Assembly: GCF_033807575.1 (NCBI RefSeq)
Contig: NC_084723.1
Location: 6,081,247-6,145,246, forward strand
DNA from: Cydia pomonella
Taxonomy: Eukaryota; Arthropoda; Insecta; Lepidoptera; Tortricidae
Direction of reading: 5' to 3'
DNA length: 64,000 nt
Shown here: positions 44,766 to 55,366 of the stretch, in pieces
Layout of the letters: each line of letters starts with the position of its first letter
How positions within the stretch are numbered: position 1 is the stretch's first letter
Translations under genes and position numbers: made by a program
Notes under the pieces: generated by a model
The model's input: the letters and a program-made list of their open reading frames with translations, nothing else
Told to the model about the DNA's origin: nothing
Database searches by the model: none

Positions 44766-46827
44766 TGTACTGAAACAAAGTTTAAAAATTCAAATTTCGA
44801 ATGAAAAATGAAAGATGAAGCGCGAACTAGTTTTTTTTAATAATATGTCCAGCACTGGCACAACTTTACCTATCATTCGCGCCATTCACGGCTGAATAAG
44901 CACAAACGCTGAAAAAAGCGCGACCCAATTCACGAGAATAGAAACAAGTAATCGATTTCCACTGCGCCGTTTAGAGGAGTTGCACTGAAACAGACATGTG
45001 CAGAACGAACGGGGAACAGGGAGGGATTCGGGCTTACTGTTTTTGTTTTGTTTTGGTTCTTCTCACTTTTGTTTGTAAACATACTAGGATATTATTTGGA
45101 TAAATACGGGCACAAGATGTTCGTTTGGTTTGTTTAATTGACTTCACCGTTGTAACGAGTACGTAATCGATTTTCATTGCGTCGTTTGTAGGCGGGGTGT
45201 ACTGAATTACATGTACGGTAGCATCGGACATGACGAAAGGAGGGGGGGGGGGAGCAGGGAGGGACTTGCGCGTATTAATAAATATTGTCCTGCTTTCTCA
45301 TCTTCTAAATTCTGTTTTTAAAATAGCGCCCGTTCACATAATTTCTTGATTTCTTGTAGGTTAGTTCATTTTTGTAATATGAAATTATGAATATAAAAGT
45401 AAGTACAAAACCCAAAACAAAATAAATGGTACAAACACATTATAAAAAACCTTATTGGCTGAGAAACTTTGCTATGAGACCGTTAGTTGACATATCTATC
45501 AGAACAATGATCATTGAATCAACATGCAAATGGGCTACATGGCGGTTATCTCGTGAGCTAAGTGTAGTTACTTGCTGGATTTGTCTTTTCGATGAGCATG
45601 GCCCAGCACTGCGATTAGTCTTTCAGCACGACGACCAGTCAGCACGGTTCACATAATTTATATTATATCTTCAAATGAAGTGACTCTATAATATCGATCG
45701 AACTTCACTTCAAGAAGTTCGTTTGATCATCAATTATCAGTAGGTTAGATAACTTAAAAAAATACTTGAATGACGGTAGTATGTCACGTAGTGTGTCCTA
45801 GCTAGGACTCGCTTCGTTGCATCAAGCTGAGTTAAGACCTTTAAGCACAATTTTCTGTTCGTTTATATATTAATTTGTGTATGATTTATGTTCTTTTTGT
45901 GCTAATAAATTCTTCTTATCTTATCTTATCTAAAATATACCGTTTTCAATTAAAAGGGCCCGATGTCAATAAGACGCTATTCCCATAAAGTTTGAATTTG
46001 ATATCAACCTTATCGACACCAAACAATGTGGTACCTTTTAGTTAAAAACATCACAAACAGTAATGTCCTACGTGGCCTGAAACCACCCTGAAACTTCTAT
46101 TGAGCACTATCGATCAAATCGAGGTAATACCTCCGTGGCCGTGAAATAAAAGAAAATACGGAATAAATCATTTACTAACGTCACGAACCTATTTATTGTC
46201 TTCCCAGTTTAACATCTTTTTATAATAATCACGTTAACGACAAAAATAAGCAAGTACGTCCCTGAAAACGGGGCGGTGACGTAAAGACGAATTGACGTCA
46301 TTGGTTAAAATCCTGACAAATCGAAATGGTTTCTGCTGCGTTCCGTTTCACTCTTCGTAGCATTCTTTCCTTAGAATAAATATTTATTGTACCTGTTTCT
46401 TACTGAACTAAATAACTAAAAATTATGTAGGATGATCATACAATATAAACACACAATATCCGATTTTTACGCATTATATTTAACGGTTTTGTAGACAATA
46501 TCTAATGATCAATAAGATTTGACCGTACTATACAGTGTTACGTTCGTGCGGAAATGGGTGTAAAAAGTGACATTCATTTCGTTCCATTCATTCGTTTACA
46601 AATGTCAGTAAAGGCTAGGCGATTTTGCAATATTGTGAAGAAAAACGTTGTTTACGACTGAAAATAACAAATGTAACCATTAAAATGTTATCAGTTGTGT
46701 ACGGAGTTAGGGCGTGTGCGCGCCAAAATACTGTGGCATCGAAATAACGCCGTTTTAAAAGTGAAAAGGGCGTTTTACCTACCTCCTTTGAGGGAAATCG
46801 TATTCGCCCAAGTTCTCTTTCGGGATC
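44766..46827. promoter_or_regulatory. Head-to-head intergenic region, sarcoglycan / INPP5A-like
   Basis: The start codons of the two divergent genes are 2062 bp apart. A piece about 70 bp long is present twice (44947-45030 and 45162-45260; see findings). A SINE-tail-like stretch (gtgctaataaattcttcttatc) is at about 45895-45925. The last 300 bp before the phosphatase ATG are less AT-rich and probably hold its promoter and 5' UTR. No TATA box stands out. Confidence 0.45.
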
Positions 46828-46908
46828 ATGTTAAAGTTTAAAAAAATGGGATCGGATAAAGTGCCGCTGTTGCTGGTGACCGCCAACGTGGGATCTATCT
46901 TCGAGGAC
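46828..46908 (+). CDS. INPP5A-like phosphatase, coding exon 1 (27 codons)
   Basis: ATG at 46828, then a second in-frame ATG at 46846 in a better context (A at -3, G at +4), so either may be used. The exon codes VPLLLVTANVGSIFED, the conserved first beta strand of type I inositol-polyphosphate 5-phosphatases (VLLVTANVGSLFDD in human INPP5A by recollection). The donor GTGAGT at 46909 is in phase 0 and joins the exon at 61055. The enzyme removes the 5-phosphate of Ins(1,4,5)P3 and Ins(1,3,4,5)P4 and so ends calcium signals. Confidence 0.85.
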
Positions 46909-47838
46909 GTGAGTGTTTCATACTTTAATTGATTTTATTGTACTAAGTGTTTAACGCCTACCTACCTGCCTCGATTAATTAGATTAAATGGCCCAAATAG
47001 ACGTGGGATTGGTATTCCATTTCGCAAATGAACACTGATTAAAACGATTTCTAACGAGTGATTTGTGTTCAAGAATAATTAAAGTTACCATAGATTTGTT
47101 TTCTCTAACATTTCACTTTAATTTTATCTATTATCTTATAAGAAAATGGGTTCTTTTTTGGAAACTTATTGGAAGTTATTCAACATTTGATTCCGAGTGA
47201 AAGGCTGTCTTATTGATTGATCAACATATTAAAAAATATAACACATAGACAATAAATATTTGTATTTAGTATAATTTATCCTATATGCTCTTGATTTTAG
47301 TTATGAAGTTTGTCTGGTAGCTTTTACTAAATCACTTATGCAGGTATATTTAAATTAAGAACTTTCTCTACCCACCTGAGACCCCTGGTACAAATTTTGT
47401 ACATATTCCATAACCTATTTTGAGCTTTTATTGAGTAACAAAGAGTTCCAAATTCAAAAGCAAAACAAGTGCTGCTGGGTCTCAGGAGGCTACACATCTC
47501 GAGTATATTCTTAAACAAATGTGGCTTAATGTTCACAACATTGTGAATTCCATGTTTATGATAAACTATTTATTGAAAAACAGATGCATGCACAGCAAAC
47601 TTCAACTATTTATAAAAATGTTTTTATACCTATTTTAAGACAACCTTAAGAATCAGAGTTGATGTTTTCGAGTTCATTGCACCCACTTAAGAACATGCTC
47701 TGTGCAATTTTTCTCGTCAAGTAGTGAGAAATGCTAGAAAATAAAACCAGATAATCCGCTTTACATGTTTATCTTGTGTTGTTGTATATAAGATTTATAA
47801 AAAAGCCTGCCAGGGATCTACACAAGAAATAGGACCCT

Positions 47839-48031
47839 GGGGCCCATTTCTAGAACCATATTAGGCTAATATCGTTAGTGTGTTGTCATAGAAACCCATA
47901 AGATTTGACAGTTTGTAGACTAATTATATTAGTCTAATACCGTTCGAGAACTGGGCCCCTGTCAATTCATATGGGTTACCATGGCAACACACTAATAATA
48001 TTAGACTAATACCGTTCGACAAATGGGCCCC
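47839..48031. mobile_element. Palindromic MITE (GGGGCCCA ends) with duplicated right end
   Basis: The unit 47839-47959 runs from GGGGCCCATTTCTAGAAC to the mirrored GTTCGAGAACTGGGCCCC. The right half then occurs again at 47960-48031 (tagactaataccgttcgac, atgggcccc). Confidence 0.7.
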
Positions 48032-48033
48032 TG

Positions 48034-48160
48034 ATGACGGATACAGGAGGTGGCCATGGCCATAGGAAGACTGTGGTAAAACAATGCGACCTGTTTTAGT
48101 TGCCTGTTGAAAGAAAAGTACAGTGACACTAAAAAAACTTGTATCAAGAATGGATTTTTT
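48034..48160 (+). mobile_element. SINE-like repeat family S2, copy 2 (partial)
   Basis: gatgacggatacaggaggtg, ggccataggaagactgtgg, gttgcctgttgaaagaaaag, gtacagtgacac. Confidence 0.65.
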
Positions 48161-48185
48161 GACAAAAAGTTTTTACTAATTCTTT

Positions 48186-48995
48186 AAGGTCCACAGCAAG
48201 CTCGGCCGAATTTCACCTTCCCATACAAACGGAGTTTCGTTCTCATTTTAAAACTACGTGTTGGATTGTGATGAAACTTACGCTAAGCTGGAGTTATATA
48301 ATTGTTTTATATCATCATTGGCCTTTGAGTCTATTACAGACTATTCAAACAGTGTCAGGTAGGGCGGCAGCGCTTTTCATGGCTGTGTAGGCCAATACGG
48401 GAGCAGCAAACACCACAAGCCAGGCAGGTGTAGTGTGTCCGTGGCGAACAGGTGTCGGGCTGATGACGCTTGGCTCGCTTACTTGCAAGTGTCTTGAACC
48501 AAGCCTCATCATGGAGTTTATGTCCTTCGAACACCAGTTTGCGCCACTTATCTCTGTCCTCGGCAAGCTCCTCCCATTTATGAACAGGGATGTTGAAGGC
48601 GTGCATGTCTCGCTTGGCGCAGTCCTTATGCCGTAACATAGGCCGACCGACGCTTCTCTTGGCATCAGCTATGGCGCCAAGTAAAACACGTCGCGGCAAA
48701 CGAGAAGGTTGCATTCGATGCACATGCCCCTGCCAACGTAAGCGTCTCTGCTTTAGCAGCGCAAAGAGGCTATTCTAGGTATTTTATATAACTCCAGCTT
48801 ATTAAACAAACGAAATAGAGGTAAAACAAGTTTAGTATGATAAATCTAAATTTACTGTATTTTTTTTAACTATGGTATCTGAAGTTACATGAACTAATTA
48901 TAACTAACTAAGTACAGTTTCAGAGCAATTTAGCTAGTCGTTTTAAAATGAGAAGTAACTACGTTTGTATGGAGAACCGAGTCTGTTGCGGACTT
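48186..48995. mobile_element. Palindromic element with an RTE-like LINE tail in its loop
   Basis: The left arm (aaggtccacagcaagctcgg, catacaaacggag, cattttaaaac, agctggagttatata) is mirrored by the right arm (tatataactccagct, gttttaaaatgag, acgtttgtatgg, ccgagtctgttgcggactt). The 48310-48770 LINE fragment lies between the inner arms. Confidence 0.65.
48355..48774 (-). pseudogene. RTE-like LINE, C-terminal fragment of the RT ORF
   Basis: The minus frame reads RRLRWQGHVHRM, then SVGRPMLRHKDCAKRDMHAF, WEELAEDRDKWRKLV and a C-terminal C-x2-C-x9-H-x4-C finger. This is the layout of the C-terminal end of RTE-like endonuclease-reverse transcriptases. It is truncated at its 5' end and lacks the RT core. 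Confidence 0.8.
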
Positions 48996-49008
48996 TTAAA
49001 TAAACCGG

Positions 49009-49279
49009 TTTTATTAGACACGGGACTTAAGTCTTAATGTATGTTAGTACTAATTTTATTAGATAAGCGACGTAAGTCTTAAATGTATGTTAGTGCTAAT
49101 TTTATTAGACACGGGACGTAAGTCCTAATGTATGTTAGTACTAATTTTATTAGACACGGGACGTAAGTCTTAATGTATGTTAGTACTAATTTTGTAGACA
49201 CGGGACGCAAGTCTTAATGTATGTTAGTACTAATTTTATTAGACACGGGACGTAAGTCTTAATGTATGTTAGTCCTAAT
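49009..49279. repeat. Minisatellite, about six 44-46-bp units
   Basis: Units begin at 49009, 49054, 49100, 49145, 49190 and 49234. The consensus starts ttttattagacacgggacgt and continues aagtcttaatgtatgttagt. Differences are few. It lies in INPP5A-like intron 1. Confidence 0.9.
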
Positions 49280-50320
49280 CTAATCCATGCTGACGAGCCA
49301 GACACCAGTGAAGCCGTCACTAACAAATTGGATTTGCCCGTTTATTGATTGTCCTTAATTGCCAGTTTTTGCCAGTGTTGACTCACTCATTTAATTAGTG
49401 GCATCTTACGTGCACATGAGTCACATGATGGAGCTCCACGAGTACCTAGAGTATACGATACGAGAACAGGGTCGTCAAAATAAATTTATATAAAGGATTA
49501 TGTTACAATTCGCAATATTTTAGTCTAGAAACGTGTTTTATATTATTTAATCATATTTTCTCGCATTTTTACACTGTTTTGCAAGATAATAAATACAAAG
49601 TTACTTTTTCCAGAAAAAATACTTGACATTTACTGAGACCCCGCTCTCCCCAACGTTAGATTTGGTGAGGTTCGACTTGACCCACCCCCGAACACCTCAC
49701 GTAATTAATGGAGGCCCCTTATGTGTGATGTTCTCGCAGATGGAATCGGGTGGTAGTAGGTATACGTGGAAATCAACTTGCTGATTTTTATGCCACGATT
49801 GTATCAAAAATGGGTCATCCATAAATCTCAAGTCAACGATCCATTTACTTTACATTAGATCTTTTTGATACCTAAGACATATATGTAAAATAATACTGCT
49901 TGCGCTTGGCAGGCCATAACTCTGTAACTTTAATTATAAAAAATAAAGTTTTATTCTATTCTATTCTATTCTATTCTGGACGGACAGAGGAGTGTCCATT
50001 TAATTCTGTGATTTAATGACACGAGTGCGAAGTAAATAGTGCCTACACCAAACGTTGTATGTATGTATATACTTTATTGTACGTAGAACTCAAAACACGA
50101 AAAACACAGTTACAGAGTAAATTAAATACAACAGAGGCGTTGTAAATAGATAACTGAGCGGAAGGATGGATGATACTGATTACTGAGGATATTAAACAAG
50201 CGTCCAACGATCGTTAATATATGCTATAGCTATAGTCATTTCTGCCCAAAATCCAGGGGCTTTACATTCGCACCCTGTAACACCTACGGGAATCATTTTA
50301 ATTATTTATCTAATATTAAT
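49280..50320. other. Intron 1 of INPP5A-like gene, mixed sequence
   Basis: It holds an (attct)5 run at 49950-49977 after aataaagttt, and a SINE-tail-like tatgtatgtatatactttatt at about 50058. The rest is unassigned. Confidence 0.45.
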
Positions 50321-50324
50321 TAAG

Positions 50325-50480
50325 ATAGGAGGTGGCCATGGGAACTCTGTGATAAAACAACACAAATCATTTGTGTTTGGGGCTATTAGAATTGTCTCGA
50401 TGAGCATTACGTAGTTGCCTGTAGAAAGAAAAGTACAGTAAGCGATAAAAGCTTGTACAAAACATGAAATTTTGCCAAAA
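50325..50480 (+). mobile_element. SINE-like repeat family S2, copy 3 (partial)
   Basis: ataggaggtggccatgggaa, gtttggggctattagaattg, agtacagtaagcgataaaag, cttgtac. Confidence 0.65.
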
Positions 50481-50984
50481 CCTTATACGTTTACGCACAA
50501 TCGTTTGTTGTTTGTTGACCAGATACTTAAAAACTTCGAGATTGTCAATTTCAGATCCAGAGTATAAGCAAAAAAACCGAAATCAAAATTTAAGATCTCG
50601 TTAGTCAATTTGCGCGCATCTGAAGCTTGAAGTCGCGCTAAATGTAAAACGAACTCGCACTTGACCGATTATTTTTAAAGGGTATATTCAAATTTCGGCC
50701 CAATGTCATAAGTCAGGATGGCGATGGCAATGTTGGCATGCTGAAAAATCCCGCCGAAAAAGTGATTATGGTATTTTTGTTGTTAAATATGAAATCGCGA
50801 AAAAATTTTTTGGTCTCCCGTAGAAAATGTTAAGGTCAAACAGCCATTATTTTTTCGTAAATTTGTAAAAGTTGCTATGTATGACCTGTATATTCACTCC
50901 GTAAATTATTGCAGGTGACTAAATAAACACTCTGTATAATATCTTTGTCAACAGATTGCTTACTTAAATATTTAATAAAGACTA

Positions 50985-51165
50985 GCGTCTACCCGCGACT
51001 TTGTCTATGTGAGACGATGATGATAATTGGTTGAAAACTATGTCCTTCTCGGGTCTCAAACTATCTTCATGCCAAGTTTCATATAAATCGGTTCAACGGT
51101 TTAAGCGTGAAGAAGATAACAGCCAGAGAGAGTGGCTTTCGAATTTATAATGTTAAAAGGGATAG
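50985..51165 (+). repeat. LINE/SINE tail-type repeat, copy 2
   Basis: tctacccgcgactttgtcta, catgccaagtttcatataaa, tcggttcaacggtttaagcg and a final aatttataatgtt. Related to 13456-13745. Confidence 0.6.
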
Positions 51166-51289
51166 TAACATATACATATTTATGATTAGACCTTATCTAC
51201 AGAATAAGTAATAGTATCTACTATCGTACAGAGAAGAAATTTCCCACAAAACCGGAGTTTGACATCGATTCAGGGACGAATCGTGTTGC

Positions 51290-51448
51290 CCCTTTCTAAT
51301 GCATGGCACTATTCCTTTCGGCTATTTAGGGTTGTCAAAATTCAAGTCATTCTCTTATCTGTGGCTGTACACGCAAAGGGACGTCAAGTTGTGCCAACCC
51401 TAATAATTGCTCGGAGCACTGTTGAGCCGAACGGAGCCGAGTGTGCCC
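51290..51448 (+). repeat. Dispersed repeat family R4, copy 2
   Basis: ggctatttagggttgtcaaa, gggacgtcaagttgtgccaa, ccctaataattgctcggagc, gagccgaacggagccg: the reverse of 39500-39650. Confidence 0.65.
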
Positions 51449-52037
51449 GAAAGGATCAGCCCCCCTGCCTAAACCACCGTCGTATGAAACAGTAAAAAAA
51501 AATTCCCGGCTCTGAAAGTGACTCATTGTTTATTGTTATAGGTACGTTTCAGCCCTATAGCGTTTTACTTTCTAAGTAGGTACGGTTTTTTTCTTAACTC
51601 CATTTTTCATAAATACTTCGCATAAACCTCGTCACAAATGGGTGCCTTTAATGCCTTGTTTACAATCTACTATTAAGTAAATCGCTACATAAGACCTATG
51701 TAGCTTCAAAGTACCAGCCACGTAGTTTATCATAAAAAGCATAGAAATCCCAGAACACTCTTAAGTACCTACTTTAGGAAAGTATATATTTTTGTAAATT
51801 GACTAGCTGCCAAGACAGCGTCCTTCTGGAAAGGTAAGGGCGGGCGTTTCTCGGGTTAAAAAGGAAAATAAACGCAAATAAAAGTTTTAAAGCTCTAGAG
51901 TGTGACCAAGCTAACTCTGCATGGTATTAGCAATGCTAAAGTGTGGAAATGTAACATTAATGTCCAATTTGTAAGAAAATATGACACTTACATTGTCCCA
52001 TTCAAATCGGTGAAAAGCTAAAGCAGAGAAACTTTCC

Positions 52038-52171
52038 ATATAGATTTTCGTACAAATTGCTCTCCCGCCCATGATGCCGGTTGTCAGTGTCACTGTGCGA
52101 GCTAGACAGCAATATAATAATGTGAGTGCAATAGAGATGCCAACAGGCGGGTCAATGTACGAAAATCTATT
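52038..52171. mobile_element. Palindromic MITE family M3, copy 2
   Basis: atagattttcgtac and gtacgaaaatctat are exact inverse repeats; the centre has cactgtgcgagctagacagc as in copy 1. Confidence 0.75.
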
Positions 52172-52232
52172 TGTATTTGTATCTTCTTTACCTTTAAATA
52201 ATATAGGACATTATTATTATTATTTAAAACAT

Positions 52233-52336
52233 AAAATATTTTTAATATTGATATGGTCACTATAAGATGTTGGGTTAGCTAATTAAAATATTTTTAATAT
52301 TGATATGGTCACTATAAGATGTTGGGTTAGCTAATT
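52233..52336. repeat. Perfect 52-bp tandem duplication
   Basis: 52233-52284 and 52285-52336 are identical by eye (from aaaatatttttaatattgat to gttgggttagctaatt). Confidence 0.9.
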
Positions 52337-52508
52337 CCGTAATAACTTAAGACAGAAGGTCCCTTAAGTAAGGACTGAATAAATTAACCGACTTGGTATT
52401 ACATGGCTCTCACTATTTTTTACGGTAGAAGAACTAAGTTGCGAGACTTGGTTTTTATTACAAGTTATGTTATATTATTTATGCAGTTGTTGTATCTAGA
52501 AAACTGGA

Positions 52509-52543
52509 CAAGGAAACACTCAAAATATTTGAGTGTTTCCTTG
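52509..52543. repeat. Perfect hairpin at a LINE 3' end
   Basis: The arms CAAGGAAACACTCAAA and TTTGAGTGTTTCCTTG (16 bases each) surround ATA. It stands next to the (ctt)n tail of the RTE-like fragment. Confidence 0.8.
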
Positions 52544-52551
52544 ATTTATAC

Positions 52552-53223
52552 CTTCTTCTTCTTCTTCTTCTTCTTCTTCACTGGCTCAGTGACCCAAACA
52601 GGATCTTGGCCTCTGACACAAGAGAGCGCCACTCTGCCCTATCCTGCGCCACTTCACGCCAGTTGGGTATTCCGAGGGCGAACAGGTCTTTTAGGACTTC
52701 GTCGCTCCAGCGGTATCTGGGACGCCCAGACGGACGTTTTCCACCCGGGTGCCCCACATACGCTCTTCTCACGGCACGATCCTCTCCCATCCTCTCTAGG
52801 TGACCGAGCCAGCGGAGTCGTGTGGCCTTGATTTCGCCAATTATATTGGGCATCGCAACCAGCTCCTCTAGCTCCCTATTCTTTCTACGCCTCCAAGTTC
52901 CATCTTCATCTCTGACAGGTCCCAGAATCTTCCGCCAGATTTTCCTCTCCGCCACTAAGAGCTTGCTCTCTTCTTTCTGAGTCAGATTCCAAGCTTCACA
53001 CCCATACATCAAAATTGGCCTAATTACAGTCTTGTAGACACGAATCTTGGTTGGTCTACTGATCAGCTTTGACACTAAAACTCGATGGAGCGCTGCCGAG
53101 CATTTTAAAGCGTTTTGGATTCGTAGATCTATCTCTTCCTCCCTTCGGTTGGTATCAGTTACTGTGCAACCAAGATACCTAAAATGATCCACACCTTTGT
53201 AGGTGGTTGCTCCCACTACTAGG
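52552..53223 (-). pseudogene. RTE-like LINE, 3' part of the RT ORF with (GAA)n tail
   Basis: A 212-codon open frame (53216 down to 52578) codes VDHFRYLGCTVTD, PILMYGCEAWNL, WRKILGP, RLRWLGHLERM and GRPRYRWSDEVLKDL, the order seen after the RT core of RTE-like and related LINEs. The 3' end is a (GAA)n run on the minus strand, as in RTE elements. The catalytic RT motif is absent, so it is 5'-truncated, but the remaining frame is intact, which points to a fairly recent insertion. Confidence 0.85.
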
Positions 53224-53304
53224 TGATTTATACACTAAATACTAATTGTATTCTAAATACTAAATTACTTGATTTATACACTAAATACTAATTGTATTCT
53301 AAAT
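53224..53304. repeat. 46-bp tandem repeat, 1.8 copies
   Basis: tgatttatacactaaatact and attgtattctaaat occur at 53224 and again at 53270. They stand at the truncation point of the LINE fragment. Confidence 0.8.
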
Positions 53305-53574
53305 TTGAAGCTTCTATGTCAGCTAAAAGTGCCTTAGCTTAGAGTTTTGATGATCGGTCAGTCATTGAGTGTCAAAATTAAGAAACTTTGACTAGATTCT
53401 TAAACTACTGGTTCAAATTGAATGCCTGCTTGGTTACTGAAAATTTAGGCTTCTAGTTTTATCCATAACGAAGTTTTAGGGGGTTCGAAAATGGCCTGGA
53501 CTGCTTCGAGAACAGGATGGAACGGCCGCGCCACTTTTTTGATCGACTTGGGGGTGATCACTGCCGTTTTTGCA

Positions 53575-53735
53575 AATTTGATACATATCATGAAAGAATA
53601 AGGACCAAAGTCAAATGGCGATCTAAAAGTTTTAATCATTTGTCGAAAAATTGCAGTAAATTTTCTGTGGCTACAAAGTTTTCTTTGACAATCCAAATCT
53701 ATTTCAAATTCTATTATAGACAGTAGTTTGTTCTG
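53575..53735 (+). repeat. Dispersed repeat family R3, copy 3
   Basis: ggaccaaagtcaaatggcga, taaaagttttaatcatttgt, ctgtggctacaaagttttct, ctatttcaaattct. Confidence 0.65.
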
Positions 53736-54236
53736 AATGCTTCAAAGAAGTCGCAAATGAAACCTATTAAAGTGAATAGAAATAGGTAATATTGCAAGTC
53801 CATGGCCTCGTATTAGCATAGATAAAAATCAATGCAAATCTCATGTATTCAGGCGAAGCAAATAAATAGGCTGAAGGTAAACTTATAAAAGTACCTACTT
53901 GATTCTTAGGTAAGAACTTTATTTCCTTGAGTTAAAGACTAGTTTTTCTCGGCGGAAAATTTATGTATAATTTGTATCATGATAATTTTCCCTGTACAAG
54001 TTCAGAAACGATTAGGGTTTTATTTTTATTTTATAGATGCCTGTTTAGATAGGTTGTTTTGGAGCCTTGTTAGGCGCGTTAAGTATATTAAACACATAAT
54101 ATCTGTATGCTTGCAGGCTTATAAAACTGTATTATAATTTTGAGGTTACTTGCTATTTTCCTTATATGTATTATGATTATGAAATTACGATTTCTTGGGA
54201 TATATTAACCTATAGTAAGTAAAGTAACCTCAGTTA
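53736..54236. other. Intron 1 of INPP5A-like gene, nothing recognised
   Basis: AT-rich, without exon-like frames. Confidence 0.45.
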
Positions 54237-54385
54237 GGCTGCGTTTCTACCAGAGATATGCGAGGCGTAGCGAGGGATGTGCTTGTTAAGAGCCAATGGA
54301 ATCACTTCATTGGACAATTTTTATTGGTTCTTACAAACACATTCCTCGCTACGCATCCTCGCATATCTCTGGTGAAAACGCAGCC
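54237..54385. mobile_element. Palindromic MITE with TTA target duplication, 149 bp
   Basis: GGCTGCGTTTCTACCAGAGA is mirrored by TCTCTGGTGAAAACGCAGCC; the inner gatatgcgagg and gcgtagcgaggga are mirrored as well. TTA stands on both sides, suggesting a 3-bp target duplication. Confidence 0.8.
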
Positions 54386-55070
54386 TTAAGGTTAACTCGT
54401 CAGATGACGCTGCGCGCGGTTATACTTAAAGGATTCTTATTAAATTTAGATGTATGGTCCTACCTACCTAGTCCTTAATTGAGCTGATTTTCTAAACTTT
54501 TAACCCAAGCGAGGCCGAAGGCCACGCTTAGGCCTTCACTCTCGCTTTCTTTTTGCAGGCCAAATTGTATGGCTCTTGGCTCTCCCACGAAGTAACTAAC
54601 TCTTCAAGTGGCATATGTAGTTTTTGAGTTATTGGAATTTCGATTTTATTTCAATGAATCAAATTTGAAATTTAAATGACATAATCGCTCGGGAGTCGAC
54701 GGCCTACCACTCCATGGGCTAATATAAGTAGTTTGCAAATTATTGTACTAAGGTAATGCTTAAAGTATTCGTTTCTTATTGTTAGTCTAGCAGATATGTG
54801 TTACCCGCTATTGAATTCCAATAATACTTGTATTATTTATTTATTCATGAAACATATATTATTATATAATATAACTATAAGGAATACCGACGAAGGGAGC
54901 GATTTCCGCTCCTTGGCCAATGACGTCAATCGACTTGTTATAAATATGTATACATTTTTCACCGTAATTCATAGAAATAAGATGGAAAATTGTAAACATA
55001 TTTATGACCTATCTACTAATTTTTTTTTTAAATGACAGCATGCATTCGTTTTCCACACCTGTATACGGAT
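54386..55070. other. Intron 1 of INPP5A-like gene, mostly unassigned
   Basis: One patch at 54505-54560 (gcgaggccgaaggccacgct, aggccttcactctcgct) is a short imperfect inverted repeat. Nothing else recognised. Confidence 0.4.
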
Positions 55071-55224
55071 ACCACCAGTTTTGACATTGACATATTCTCT
55101 CACGTCAACGTAAATTACTTTCTATACATCTCGCTTGCACTAATAAGCGAGTACGAGCGAGATACATAGAAAGTACTCGTAGACGTGAGAGAATATGTGA
55201 ATGTATGTCAAAACTAGTAGCGGT
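55071..55224. mobile_element. Palindromic MITE, first of an adjacent pair
   Basis: agttttgacat, catattctctcacgt and actttctat on the left are mirrored by atagaaagt, acgtgagagaatatg and atgtcaaaact on the right. Confidence 0.75.
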
Positions 55225-55228
55225 ACTG

Positions 55229-55366
55229 TACCCTTACCACGAGTCAGTGTCAACACTGACATAAACGCCAACGTACTGACACATAAGTGCGAGCGAGATG
55301 TATAGAAAGTTACGTAAACGTTAGCGTATATGTGAGTGTTGACACTCAGTAACTCGTGGTAAGGAT
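55229..55366. mobile_element. Palindromic MITE, second of an adjacent pair
   Basis: taccCTTACCACGAGT and ACTCGTGGTAAGgata form the ends, with gtgtcaaca and tgttgacac inside. Its centre (gagcgagatgtatagaaagt) resembles the centre of the first element. Confidence 0.75.

Noticed and set aside
25365..46908. A functional gene cluster of ebony, sarcoglycan and INPP5A-like phosphatase
   Set aside because: The three proteins act in unrelated processes and on different strands; adjacency alone does not support a joint system.
48433..48778. Plus-strand ORFs at 48433-48636 and 48590-48778
   Set aside because: Antisense to the RTE-like C-terminal fragment.
49009..49279. CRISPR-like array
   Set aside because: Units are contiguous tandem copies with no unique spacers, in an insect intron; it is a minisatellite.
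52403..52831. 142-codon plus-strand ORF
   Set aside because: Antisense to the RTE-like fragment and running through the (ctt)n tract; the minus strand has the real protein motifs.
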